Shown: positions 33,207 through 46,347, counted from the first letter of the stretch. The stretch is 64,000 nt of DNA from Blasia pusilla (GCA_050084515.1 CM114271.1:21142001-21206000), one strand, 5' to 3'. Made by a program: numbers and translations. Notes: generated from the letters alone by a model not told the origin.

Positions 33207-35864
33207 TACTAGTTATTATTGGAGAATGCCTCTTCGGTTTGAGATCATTTCTCTTTTTGACACATGTCCTCTTTAGCCAATAGAAGTGTTCGAATTAAAT
33301 TGTACACTTAGGATGGGTAATTCAAAATTATATATCTGCGAATCGTACAAGCGCCAACTAGTTCTAAAATAGTTGGTAGTTTCTCAGTTTGCAAGATAGA
33401 GTAAGTGATGGGCAAACGTTTGGCCTCAAATGCAACTCCTAGCTTGCGTTTTCTCCCCTCTAATATTGAAAGTAAAAATTTTAAAAATATAATTTTGAGA
33501 CCATCCCTTATTAAAATTGATCACTTTGGGTCTTCCCCTCCCATAGGCTAGCTGCTTGGTATAGGAGAGGCCCTAGAGGAAACAAAAGTGAAGGTAAACA
33601 AGAACAGGTACCACATGTACAACGTATAACTTTAAAGAGGTGTTTCGGCCCTATGAAAATAAGGGCCGAGTGGTGAATGATATGAATGGAATTGTATGTA
33701 AAGGCAATAAAGAAGCTACAAAGCATATCAAGTGAATATTGTAGTTTAGGTTAGGTAGTTTATTTGCCATCAATGCCAATATGACTTTTCCTTGGAATGG
33801 AAGCTCATACTTACCATAGTAGTAGAACTTTCTAAAAGAAAAAAAGGCTAAATAATGGATTTTCCGCAAATCCAACCCAATGGGAAATGTAGTACTAGTA
33901 CATTATAGTAGTGAAGAATCCAAGAATAGTATGGAAGTGATGTTCTTTGGTTGCTTTGTTTGTCATCTCTTTTGGTAAATGGGTATTCCGCCATAGATTC
34001 ATGAAGGTAGGGTCTTGCAAGCACAAGTTTGTGAGAATATTGGAAGGCAGAGTCTTGATATTGACCTCCAAAATTTTAGAATATGAGGCAAGGGGAAAAA
34101 AGCTTTCAAACCCATACCATTTTGGGAAACAACAATAAAAAACGCCTCGCCCGAGAAAATTGGATAGTAAGAAAAAATTATGACGAAGTAAAGACATAAA
34201 TAATAGTGTAATTTGAAAACGGTTTTTAGAACACAAAAAGTGTGCAGGTGAAGATTTGCAACAAATATTTAAGAATTCTCTCAATCCGATCAAGGGGAAA
34301 CGTTGGCAGGTCACCAATAACTTTCAAAATTTTGTCCACCAAGGCCAAAAATTGACAACTTTTGAAACCAAGAAATTGAAATATGAAAAATTTGATAATT
34401 TTCAAGCATAAAAATGATATTTTCAACAAGTGGAAAATGTCGGGATATTCTAGCTTCATATTTTCAACCTATATCAACTCTTTTCTTCAATTGCATCAAA
34501 ATGACATAAAGAGCCCAAGAAGGCATATTGGGAGAATGATGGGACCAATCACTTTACACATAAAATCGTCTGAAAGACCTTCAATCAATGATTTTTAACG
34601 ATGGAACGCATGATTTTTTTGAGATTGGAATCCAACCACTTTTTTACCTCAATTAATAATGAGATCTAGACTGCGTTCAAAATCATTTTTTCAAGTCTTG
34701 AAAATTTGTTGAAAATTTGGAAAATTAGAGATTGAAAAATCTTGACTTAACTTGAGGTTAATCTATGCTTAACTGGATAATTGGTACAAGCATTGATAAT
34801 GCTTTTATAGTTTGATAGAACCTTGGTAAAAAAAAATTCCATTTTGTTGGCATAGTAGAGGAAATGTAGTAAGTTAGCTTATAATTAAGTTTTTAACCCA
34901 AGATCATTTTGTTATTAGGTGGAACCAACCAAAACGTGCCACATCAGCCTTGATAACTTAAAAAGTATAAATACAAGCTCCAACCAAACCATTTTATCGT
35001 TAACCAAACTGATTTCGGGATCTGAGGTTGTGGTGCATCCGAACTTCCATAGCATATATCCTGCAACCATGTCAGGTTGTGATTCCAAAAGTTTTAAAAA
35101 AAAATCTCAAATAATTCTCTTAGTGGTTCTATAATTTTCCCTAAGAAATATTTTAGGCTACAACAGAGAATCATTATCAAGAAAAAAAAATTAAGATGCT
35201 AATTACAACAAAGTATCTAGGGTTGAGTGTGCTTTCCCTTGTTTATTTACACTCAATTAGTCCTTTGTCCATATGCATGCCTTCTACCCTTCCATTAACC
35301 CATTATACATTCCTCTATCAAATAGCAATTTGATGATTCCCATGACTTAGTAAGTACAAGTTTACCCAACATCTAAACTCAGTTATTTGCACACTATATA
35401 ACCTTCCAAGATGCCTATATCTTGCTGAATCTCAAACCATCTACATCTCTTTCTTGTTGCATTGTTTAACCAATCATCACTTGCCCAAATGTAGATGAAA
35501 ACCATTGCAATGATCTACTGTTGATGATCTGTCTATCTACCTTTGCATTCATTGTACACTTCTTGGTCAAGGTTTGAATTGAGGTTTCTTATAATTCAAA
35601 GATGACCATTTGAATATTGGAGGTAGATACTCATAGCTTATTCTAGGGGCTTAATAACTATGCCTAGTTTTTGGACTTGTTTATCTATACAATTTCCATT
35701 TTAAGGTCTTCGTACAAGTATTCCTAGGCACGATTCATGCCGAGCATCAAAACCTTTCATTCCCATACAAAATCTCTAAAAGCCTATACCACCTTCATTT
35801 CAAAATCCCATTTATAACTGTTATAGAGAGATAGTCATATGGAATCTCAGGAATTGTTGATCTC
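33207..35864. other. AT-rich intergenic DNA
   Basis: A second Helitron 5'-like word (TTATTATTGGAGAATGCCTC) is at 33,213. The longest frame (33895-34317 minus, 140 codons) is Phe/Leu-rich with no known motif and is not supported as a gene. Confidence 0.5.
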
Positions 35865-36255
35865 TCACAAGTTGATGGGGCATCCCCTTCTACCAACCTC
35901 AAGAGCTTTTGGCCCACTCATGTCACGGATTTGTATCCGAAAGTCACGAAACTCTTCGATGTAGTCCTCCACAATACCTTTCTGCTCTAGTCGCCATAGT
36001 TTCATTATAGTAGTGAAGATTGGATCCACATCTTGAAAATTTTGCAGTAGCCCTTGCTTCATTTCGCTCCATGTGATTTGTTGAGTTGTTTCAATCAAGA
36101 ATCTCTCCCATCTTTGATACAATGTCAATGCTCGATGAGTTAACGAAGATCTTATGAACATCCTTGCAATATGATCATCAATGTTGAAAAAGGATTAATG
36201 GATTTTCATACGAGTGATCCAACCCTTTAATATCCCCATGGCTCGACTTCCTTTG
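35865..36255 (-). pseudogene. Retrotransposon gag fragment (gypsy type)
   Basis: The minus-strand frame reads LTHRALTLYQRWERFLIETT, ITWSEMKQGLLQNFQDVD, LWRLEQKGIVEDYIEEFRDF and QIRDM. This is the pattern of the Retrotrans_gag domain (A-x-x-W/Y, W..F/M...F, L..L.Q...V..Y...F). Upstream codons to about 36,255 continue in the same sense with one stop (MGILKGWITRMKIH). No pol follows downstream, so only the 5' part of an element remains. It is separate from element 2. Confidence 0.7.
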
Positions 36256-37167
36256 TACGGTTCTACCTTGCATACCTTTGTCATTTTCAATATCAATGAT
36301 GCTTGGGCATTCATCTCCATCACTCTTTGTGCTGCTTAGACCTCCAATGCTCATGCCCTTAAGGTTTCCTCACTCTCCCCAGAAGTCACGACACTCATGG
36401 TTTCCATCTCCATCCCACATATCGGAAAAACTCTCTCTATCTCTACTCTCATATTTCTAACCGAAGCAACTTCTTGGACTTAATTTTGACTTTGATCAAA
36501 TGCAACTCTCAACTCTCTCAATTCACGAATCATATCCCTCAAAGATTCTTCCATGATCACTTCGAATTTCTCTTGATCCTTCACTACCACTATAATATAA
36601 GATCAAGATATACACCTGCCAATTTTGCACAATAGGGCCTAGAAAAGGAAGTGTTGACATAATGACTTCATCATAATACTCTTGGCCAAACTTCCTCACC
36701 ATAAACTCTCTATATGCTGTCTTAGCTTGACAAACCACATGGATTATACATTGAGTGTTAAAATACACTTATGGGGGCCAATTCAGATCCATTCCCCATA
36801 TCTCATCTAAATTAATATATAAATAAAGCAACCCCACACACCATCATATGTAACAATAGGAAGGATCATCGGGAAGCGAGACTCCATCACTTGCGTCATC
36901 AAAACTTCACCAAAGTGATATATGAGATATCTCGTGAACCAGTATCTATCTACATATAAGAGTTTGATGGTGAACGGATTAAGAAACGGAAAATTAGGAG
37001 CCAATCTTGCTCCTCCTTCATCCATTACTTGCAAAACAGCCCTTCCCCCTTACTCTACTTGCAGCTCAATAGCCACTGCCAACCTCTAACAACCTATCTA
37101 ACTCTCGATAGTATATCATTACTTGGTCATCCTTCCAAGAGGGGTAATCCACTCTCGTTGGAAGAGC
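36256..37167 (-). other. Leader/gag-side region of the truncated gypsy element
   Basis: Lies between the primer binding site and the gag fragment; no uninterrupted frame. It probably contains the decayed gag N-terminus and untranslated leader. Confidence 0.35.
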
Positions 37168-37186
37168 AACCTTGTACTGATACCAT
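37168..37186 (-). other. Primer binding site (initiator tRNA-Met type) next to an LTR end
   Basis: The minus strand reads GGAGAGTTACA then A then TGGTATCAGTAC, where TGGTATCAGAGC is the usual sequence complementary to the 3' end of initiator tRNA-Met. TACA as an LTR end, one spacer base, then TGG is the normal layout. The LTR would extend from 37,187 upward (at least to about 37,450); its outer end was not found. Confidence 0.6.
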
Positions 37187-37631
37187 TGTAACTCTCCACC
37201 TCATAGAACCACTCTAGAGTTTCTCAAAAGTAGAATGTCCCTCGAGACCTCTCCTCTTCTTTTATATACCTAGAGATAAGAACAATGAAGATAAATTAGC
37301 TCTACCTATCTTTATGCTACGTGTCCTACTCTCATAGTATGAGAGAATCTCCTTTGGACTCTAATGTCCCAATCTCATCTTCCCCAACCTCATCCTTATC
37401 TTCCTTTTCACCAACCTATGGCCCCACTCCCATCTTTATCTCATGTATCTTGTCTTTTCTCTTTTTGGTTGATTCTTTCCTACTTATGTGCTTCATGTCA
37501 TATATTCTAACTTAACTATGACCAACAAAGGATGGATACAAGTTGGAGTTGAGGTGTTTGTCTTGAGAAATATCAAGGAGGAGACACTATCATAAAGAGA
37601 TCATGAAGATGAAGTCATGTCCCATGCTTCC

Positions 37632-37740
37632 ATTGTCGTACGAATCCACATCGTCATAAAACATACATCGCTGACATACCATACTCATATACATACATAA
37701 CATAGACGAGAGCATCCACAAACACAAGTGTACCACAACT
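37632..37740 (+). repeat. 109-bp direct repeat A (left copy)
   Basis: TGTCGTACGAATCCACATCG to GTGTACCACAACT, repeated at 38105-38213 with few changes. The two copies bracket the 3' LTR of element 2. Confidence 0.85.
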
Positions 37741-38103
37741 CGAAATCTGTGAAAGATCTACTGTCATGAAACACGTATAGAATCACATACAATCGAGCCA
37801 AACCCACTCCACCATGGGAGAATCTAGGTCGAAGCTTGCGGGAATCACCATAGCCAAGAGCTCTACTCACTACCAAGGCTAACTCCCAACGCAACAAGCT
37901 CAACTCAAAGAACTAACTATTCTTTGAGTGCACTCCACACTATATCCTCCAACCTAAGAGCAGACCCTACTGGAAAAGTCACCCTCAACTGAATAACCCC
38001 CAACCCTATGTATGAAACCGCACCTCTGCTTGGACACTACGGCCCTACATAAGGTATGGCCTCTACTAGCACACTATATTTTATGACATAATCCGTCATG
38101 ACA
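37741..38103 (-). repeat. 3' LTR of element 2
   Basis: 363 bp matching 42772-43139 nearly base for base. Read on the minus strand it begins TGTCATGACGG. The 24 substitutions I counted between the pair are all transitions, and there is one 5-bp indel (CCG/CCGTATGG). Confidence 0.85.
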
Positions 38104-38104
38104 A

Positions 38105-38213
38105 CTGTCGTGCGAATCCACATCGTGATACAACATACATCCCTCATATATCATACTCACATACATACATAACATAGACGAGAGCATCCACAAACACAAG
38201 TGTACCACAACTC
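38105..38213 (+). repeat. 109-bp direct repeat A (right copy)
   Basis: Starts TGTCGTGCGAATCC, ends ACCACAACT. It sits on the internal side of the 3' LTR, so the same sequence lies on both sides of that LTR. Confidence 0.85.
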
Positions 38214-38371
38214 GTCCCCCAAACTCTCTAACTCCCAAGTAGCCCTAGACATCTACTACATGCTATACACCTTCCTAGGTGTAGGATTCAGAAGGCCGGG
38301 TGCTAGGTTAACCCATCGTTAGTCGCACATGTGTAATCCATATCATGCAAAGATCAAGTCATCTACCTCTC

Positions 38372-38508
38372 CTAAGTACATCGAGGACAAACCCACCTTC
38401 CAGTAGGAACAACATCCATACGTGGAGTCAAACACATCATGTGCCAACCCCTAGAACACCGATCACACACCAACATAGGGGTTGCGTTACCAGCAGACCC
38501 ACACAACA
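38372..38508 (-). pseudogene. PHD finger of element 2 (distal part)
   Basis: Minus frame from the insertion point to the stop at 38372. It contains MLVCDRCSRGWHMMC and VPTGRWVCPRC, giving the third to eighth zinc ligands of a C4HC3 finger, including the histidine. The first Cys pair (RCMLC) is encoded on the far side of the solo LTR at about 39,539-39,553. Before the insertion the finger therefore had all eight ligands, better preserved than in element 1. PHD fingers typically read the H3 tail (unmodified or K4-methylated); which one cannot be told here. Confidence 0.85.
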
Positions 38509-39540
38509 TGTCGCGACCCTCATGACCAAACAAGTGCCAAGAGGAACATCGGAACATTAGCGGGCTCACGCTAAGATGGTTTGCGCGTTGGAGTTGTCTC
38601 AAAGAGGAGACAAGATACGAGACGCGAACGAGGAGTCGCGTTTCAAGTGTTATGGTCGCGACTGAGAAACCAGGACCAAACGCGGAATGAGACTTGAAAG
38701 AAGTCGAGTCTAGGAAGTGGGTTGCCAAAAGGAAGATCCGGATCCGGATTAGGATCCGGATCCGAATTAGGAACGCCACTAGCGTTTGAGAGTTTCCGAC
38801 TGTATTTATGGCCATAACTTTTAACGCTGAGATGCATTTGGAGCAAATAAGGGTGCGTTGGAAAGCTTATGGAGAGCCGGTCCAAGCGCACCAAAAATCG
38901 CTTCAAACGCATAAGCAGCGGCCGAGATACGACCCGAAAACGACTGTAAGTGGAGTCGGGTTGAGGGCCACAATGAAGGGCCCGACCCTCTTTTCCCAAA
39001 GGGGAGGGGTTATTGGAGAACCCCAGAAGTACTAGTAAGGGGGAAGGTCTCCGAGAGTGCTTGGAACCCAAACCCCACTTTGGGCGCCGCGGGGCGGCTC
39101 AAGGGCATGGAACGGAACGCGAGTTTGGTCGTTGGGTTGGAAAACCTGCACCAAGTCCATTGAGGCAATTTTAGACATCCCTCTTGGATTTCACGCCGCG
39201 ACTCAATTACTTGGTTCTCGGTTCGGAACTCACACGAGGACCGTTGAACAGTTGGGATCGCTAGGCGTGCAAGTGCCGTTTCAGATCCCTGGACTAACCA
39301 GGAAGTCTGTTCCAAGTCTTGAAGGACTTGCCATGTTTTGGAAGCTAGGAACTAAGGAAGGTTGAGCTTGATGAGACGCCGAGTCAAGGACTCGGTGGGT
39401 TGGAACGCCGGTTGGCCCAGACCCGACTAACGAGAGTGCGTGTTTGGATGCAGATCGGCGATGAGTTCGTGACCTACTGAACGCACGCTTCCGTAACACT
39501 AAAGATTGACGTTCAACGAGAGTAGGGGCGCGACACAACA
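38504..39540 (-). mobile_element. Solo LTR of the TGTCGCG family, copy C, inserted in the PHD codons, TSD CAACA
   Basis: The 1027-bp body at 38509-39535 begins TGTCGCGACCCTCATG and ends GGGGCGCGACA. The perfect duplication CAACA is at 38504-38508 and 39536-39540. Closely matches copy B in inverse orientation. It contains a GGATCCGGAT repeat near 38,742-38,765. The duplication falls in the codons for Met-Leu-Cys of the first zinc-ligand pair. Confidence 0.93.
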
Positions 39541-40661
39541 TGCACCTCAAGCTAGCACGTATCATGGCTAAGCTTGGGTCAACAGTACCATCCACATTTG
39601 GTAGATGACATGGCGCACAATTACGCACATGGTCCCTCCAAATAACTCCATCACGAACCTCTAACATGAGAACTCCATAAGCTAACACCTCGCGCACTCG
39701 TAAAATACTGCGGCTTGCCACCACATCTAACGTTTTCAGTGCAATCTGCTGCAAATAGACATAGTTCCCCACATGGAACCTACAAATCAATGGTCGATAA
39801 CCTCCACCCCGAATGGTTGCATACCGCAACGTATCCCAGTGTTGAGCAATGGCAAGATTCTCAAAGGCTGTTGGCATAATTCTCCGAAAGAGCTCTGCCC
39901 GTTGAGAACACATTCTCATCCACATCTCTGGGTCATCAAGGTTCACCATCTCACTAGACTTCGGACGAATTTCTGGTGGCAAGTCTGGATCTCGGCCGTA
40001 TAACAGAAAATAAGGTGAGAAGGAAGCCAAGGATGCTTGGCGACTGAACCTATACCCCATGGCTAACCATGGCAACCGAATATCCCAGTTTCCAAGATGC
40101 CCCTTCTGTAGGCCATACTTGCGCAATGACCTCTTCACCGTCTGAACCACACGCTCAGCCAAACCATCCGCCTCTAGATGATCTCGAGACGTGGTCCAAT
40201 GATCAATCAATACCTTGTCACACAAGACCTGAAACTCACCCTGAAACTCTGTACCCTGGTCGGCCAGCACTTCAGCTAGTGCACCAAAATGACTAAGCAA
40301 AATGATTTGCCTTGTCAAGTAATGCCAACAACTCAATCCACTTGGAGAAGTGCTCCACCATCACCAACACATATCGATGATGTCGTACACTCAACGGTAA
40401 CGGACCCGCAAAGTTCACACTCCAATGGTAACCCAACCCCATAATAGGCAAAGGGTGTAACTGTGGTGTAGGGGCATTGAATGATGCCCTCACCCGGTCA
40501 CAAACCATACAACGTGAAACCAATTGCTGCACCTGAGTATGCATGCCACGCCACCAATACTGACCAAGGAGTAAGCTATACGTACGCTTTACCCCAAAAT
40601 GTCTCAACTCCTCATGGGCATGTCGCACAATGCGCTCTCTCTGAGCCAAATGCGGCACCAC
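39541..40661 (-). pseudogene. Integrase of element 2
   Basis: The zinc-binding part at 40661-40500 reads RHAHEELRHFGVKRT and SRCMVCDRVRASF. The core reads YHWSVNFAGPLPL, where the first catalytic Asp is Asn (element 1 has LDFEGPL). After a frameshift near 40,300, AEVLADQGTEFQGEF keeps the second Asp and HLEADGLAERVVQTVKRSL keeps the Glu. The C-terminal barrel (VGNYVYLQQ, SILRVREVLAYGVLMLE, WRDHVRNCAPCHLPN) leads into the PHD Cys pair. The RNase H linker DADGLSRNP is at about 41,030. Confidence 0.92.
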
Positions 40662-40862
40662 TCGTACTCTACCATCCTCTCATACACGGAGAATATGTGT
40701 TCTCTCCAATCGATACCTCTTAGCACGTTGAAGAACACGGTCTCGCTCCTTAGCACTCACTATGCCTCGCACCCTACTGGTCCGTAGGAACTCTAACACC
40801 AACGCATCATCATGAATATCATGTTGATCCATACCACCATCTCCAACCTTAGGATCTGAAGG

Positions 40863-41380
40863 CTAGCCATCTACCCTCTGACTAGAGTAAGATGTCATGT
40901 GGTCCTCCATACTAGAGTCCACCCCTAACCAACATAAAAAGGCAGATGCATGCCAACCTGGCACCATCTCCTCATCAACCTCGCCATGCCATCTAGCCCT
41001 AGTTGCATCCTCTTGGCTAGTATATGGGTTCCTACTCAACCCATCAGCATCAAGGTTGGCAACTCCATGTCTTCCATCAACCACTTGAGCGGCTGGTGAT
41101 CAGTAACAAGGGTAAACTGTGTGCCAAACAAGTAACACCTAAAGTCTACCACAACCCACACTACTGCCAAGCACTCTCCCTCATATGAACTATAGCGCAA
41201 CTCCGCTGCATTATTTGAACAACTTGCATAGGCCACCAAAAACTCCATGTGCTCATCATCATGTTGTGTCAACACCACTCCAAGTCCCAACCTACTCCAA
41301 TCAGTGTGTAACTGAAATGGGCGCCCTCTGATAGGTCTCCTCAAGATAGGCGCCGTCACCAACTGGGCCTTGAGCTCCAA
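40863..41380 (-). pseudogene. RNase H and linker of element 2
   Basis: The minus frame 41380-41036 reads APILRRPIRGRPFQLHTDWS, LVAYASCSNNAAE, YSSYEGECLAVVWVV and LVTDHQPLKWLM, with all RNase H landmark residues. It is followed after a frame change (near 41,050) by NLDADGLSRNP and an acidic linker to 40863. Confidence 0.9.
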
Positions 41381-41416
41381 AAAAGCTCTCTCCTGATCAT
41401 CTCCCCAGTGCCACTC

Positions 41417-42424
41417 CTAATCTGATTTCAGAAATTGGTTCAAAGGCTTTGCCATAACACTAAATCCCTTCACATACCTCCGATAGTAGTTCGCCAATCC
41501 CATGAATGCCCGAACTCTACTCAAATCTACCGGACGAGGAATAAGTGCAATAGCCTCCACCTTTGCTTGTTGAACTCCCAAACCACCTGGATAGATCACA
41601 TGACCCAAGTACTCGACATCCTCATGGAAGAACTTACACTTTCTTGGATGCAAACGTAGACCATGAGCTTTCAACCGCTCAAATACAAACTGAAAATGTA
41701 TCTGATGATCCTCCACCGTGTTACTGAACACCAAGATATCATCAATGTAACACCCAACAAAATCCAACCCTGCTAGGATCCTGTCCATCACTCTATGAAA
41801 CTCGGTAGGTGCATTCTTCAGCCCAAAGGGTAAGAATTTCCACTGGTACAAACAATCCTTGCCATGAGAGTTGACACCCCAAAATATTGTCTTGGCCTTG
41901 TCACTCTCTTGAATTCGCAACTGATGGTATCCTGCTCGAAGATCCAAAGTACTGAAAATCTTTGCCTGTCCCACCACATCAAAGATCTCCTCAGGTGTAA
42001 GCATGGCATACCTATCGGCCTTGGTCTGCTGATTGATAGGACGGTAATCTCCACGTATCCGCCTATCCGTGTAGTTGCCATGCACATCCTTTTTAGCACG
42101 CATGATAGTGGCTGATGCATACTCTTCATGCGAGAACTCCACTAATCCAGCCTCCAAAAGGTCCAACGTCCTACTCTGAATCAGGTCCCTCTCCATATCA
42201 CTATATCGGTAGGGATGACAGAAGATTGGCGAATCAGTAGCCAAATCAATCCGTATACCGGGTCCAACCAAAGCACCCAACTCCTTCATGCTAAAGGCAA
42301 AACAACTCCTATAAGCACGTAGGAATTGTGTCAAGCGTCGTTTCTCACCTCCCCTAAGCTTGGGCCCAAATAACGGCTCCCAAGTCTCCTCCATCGGCAC
42401 ACTAGAGGGAGAGGACGACGCCAT
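41417..42424 (-). pseudogene. Reverse transcriptase of element 2 (uninterrupted, 335 codons)
   Basis: The longest clean retroelement frame in the window. It reads METWEPLFGPKL-like N-terminus, RGDYRPINQQTKADRYAMLT, STLDLRAGYHQLRI, LPFGLKNAPTEFHRVMD, catalytic YIDDILVF, YLGHVIYPGGLGVQQAK and FMGLANYYRRYVKGF. The palm aspartates are present and there is no internal stop, so the domain could still be active as encoded, although the element has no gag or protease. It stops at 41417 just before the RNase H frame. Confidence 0.92.
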
Positions 42425-42771
42425 TGGCTGCTATGCAACCCCCTCACAAGATGGTACACCCTTAGCTACACCATCATCTGAGCAAATAACTCCTCCAGCA
42501 GCATGAGCAACCAACTCCACATGCCCAGCCATTACGAACCAGAGTCTTCAATCCTTGATAACTTCCAACTCCCTTAACAAAATCCAGCAATCTAAAGCGC
42601 ATTGGAAAGCTCTAAGCAAGGCGCTTCTTTGCTAGCCAACCACACACCAGATTCATACCTCCAACATAGGCCACAAGCTACGAACATCCATGGTTGAGTA
42701 CACAATCAGCCCTAACCAGATCCTAGTGATCCACGATCGAAGCTACCATCGATCTACTCCAGTTCTTTGAG
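42425..42771 (-). other. Shortened leader of element 2
   Basis: On the minus strand a short frame beginning near 42,532 (MAGHVELVAHAAGGVIC) runs toward the RT start with one stop (near 42,436). No gag, protease or methyltransferase motif is present. No primer binding site was recognised next to the LTR. Confidence 0.5.
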
Positions 42772-43139
42772 TGAAATCCGTGAAAGACCTACTGTCATAA
42801 AACACGTATAGAATCACATACAATCAAGCCAAACCCACTCCACCATGGGAGAATCCAAGTCGAAGCTTGCGGGAACCACTATAGCCAAGAGCTCTACTCA
42901 CTACCAAGGCTAACTCCCAATGCAACAAGCTCAACTCAAAGAACTAATTGTTCTTTGAGTGCACTCCACATTATATCCTCCAACCTAAGAGCGGGCTCTA
43001 CTGGAAAAGTCACCCTCAACTGAATAATCCCCAACCCTATGTATGAAACCGCATCTCTACCTAGACACTACGGCCCTACATAAGGTATGGCCTCTACTAG
43101 CACACTATACTCTACGACATAATCCGTATGGTCATGACA
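42772..43139 (-). repeat. 5' LTR of element 2
   Basis: 368 bp. On the minus strand it begins TGTCATGACCATACGG and ends GATTTCA. The pair with 37741-38103 defines the element ends. Confidence 0.82.
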
Positions 43140-43179
43140 GCATACTTCCACCAAGAATTGAGGACAAGCCTTCTATACT

Positions 43180-44164
43180 TAATGAAGTTGAAAATCCATT
43201 GGGGAGCATACTTCTATGTCAGAAAACGGCTAATATTGGGAGGATTGTAAAATTCAACAAGTTCCTCAATCTCGCACGGACTCCAAACTTCCAAGAAAGT
43301 GATGTAAGAAAACTTGGAATGCCATCAATTGTAAGTCAAACAACAGGCCGTCTTGATCTTGGGAAGATTACTAAAATTTGTCCTTCGTGTCATGCTCTCC
43401 ATTGGACATGTGAGAAGATGAAGGCTATAAGATTTTGCAACTCTTCTTTTGGCATGTGTTGTGAACATGGAAAAATACAACTTCCCTTCTTGAAAAAGAA
43501 TCCTCCTTTCTTACAATCATTGATTTCATGTATTGGTGCTAAATGTGCCCACTTTCTTATCTATGGTCAAGCTTATAATTCAGCATTACAATTAGCCTCT
43601 ACCGAAGCTCATGTGACGGACCAAATTGGTGGTATCAGACACTTTAGGGTACAAGGTGGCATCTACGATACTATTGGGAGCACTACATCTAGAGGAAGAT
43701 GATCATCCTAGATTTGCTCAGATCTAGATTCATAATACCAAGAATGAGTTGGAGTATGAAGGAAGAGTTATATCGTATGATCTCCAACTTAACAACTTAC
43801 AAGGGCTACGAGAGATGTTACATGAGCATAATCCCTATGTTAAGGTATTTCATCACATCACAAATGAGGAAAGTAATCGCACTGTGCTCATCATCCTAAA
43901 GGCAAGTAAGTGTGGTCTTGAGGAAAACCTTTACAACTTACCATTGGATTTTGAAATTGCAGCAATTTTGCCAAGTGATGGAAGTGATTGTGTTGATTTA
44001 CAGGCGACAATTACATGAAGGGGGCACAAGACGTATATCAGACCAAAATGAAGCGTATATTCCGCTACACTTTGCTTTGTTATCTGTTTATGGTGAAGCG
44101 GGTTGGCATCCAAGAATACCATTTGGGAGTTTTCCACAGACTACAACAAGTAGCGCTATAAGGG

Positions 44165-44165
<1 letters not shown>
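43180..44165 (+). pseudogene. Helitron N-terminal (Helitron_like_N) region
   Basis: Reads KICPSCHALHWTCEKM (zinc-like C-x2-C...W), FGMCCEHGKIQLPFL, QIGGIRHFRVQGGIYDTIGS, then in another frame LREMLHEHNPYVKVF, LPLDFEIAAILP, and RISDQNEAYIPLHFALLSVY ending GEAGWHPRIPF. This order is characteristic of eukaryotic Helitron Rep proteins upstream of the nuclease. At least three frame changes. Confidence 0.88.

Positions 44166-44167
<2 letters not shown>

Positions 44168-44217
<50 letters not shown>
44168..44217. repeat. (AT)n microsatellite
   Basis: About 25 uninterrupted AT units inside the Helitron. Confidence 0.97.
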
Positions 44218-44219
<2 letters not shown>

Positions 44220-44499
44220 AGTTGATAGAGATATAGGATATATATATGATGACTCAATGTTGATAGAGATATAGAATGTTCTGATGACTCAATGGAAGAG
44301 GATAGAGTTGATGGTGGAATAAATAAGATGACATTCACGAGGAATCAAAAGAGTATTACAACGTTGCAATTTGCATCTTTTTTACTACAGAAATGACTTG
44401 GATCTGAAGATGATAATCGATTACTTTGATTTGGTCGCCTTACTCAAAAGTACATGGTTGATCTCTATGCTACTGTAGAGATGCAAAGATTATGTTGCG

Positions 44500-46200
<1,701 letters not shown>

Positions 46201-46278
46201 TTTCCTTCTCGATTCTAATTGATTGTTTTTCGAATGATATGACATACATCGAATTCTATAAAGTAAGTTCTCTTGGAA

Positions 46279-46302
46279 TTGTATGTATGTATGTATGTAT
46301 GT
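46279..46302. repeat. (GTAT)n microsatellite
   Basis: Five to six GTAT units. Confidence 0.9.
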
Positions 46303-46347
46303 CTCTTGTTCAGAGGCATTCTGACGACTTTTCAGTTTAATTTATAA

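Larger units (their letters stand above)
37741..43139 (-). mobile_element. Ty3/gypsy retrotransposon element 2 (RT-RH-IN-PHD), with LTRs, lacking gag/PR/methyltransferase
   Basis: Minus-strand element between LTRs at 42772-43139 and 37741-38103. RT, RNase H, integrase and PHD finger are homologous to element 1. Between the 5' LTR and the RT start only about 350 bp remain, against roughly 1.9 kb upstream of RT in element 1, so gag, protease and methyltransferase are absent. A 1,027-bp solo LTR sits inside the PHD coding part. No target duplication was found at the outer LTR ends: the left flank is CAACT, the right flank GCATA. Confidence 0.85.

Noticed and set aside
33895-34317. 140-codon minus frame
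   Set aside because: Phe/Leu-rich translation of AT-rich DNA with no motif, splice context or homologous copy.
38643-39365. Frames of about 100-140 codons on both strands
   Set aside because: Entirely within solo LTR copy C. The similarity to frames near 17.1 kb is LTR homology.
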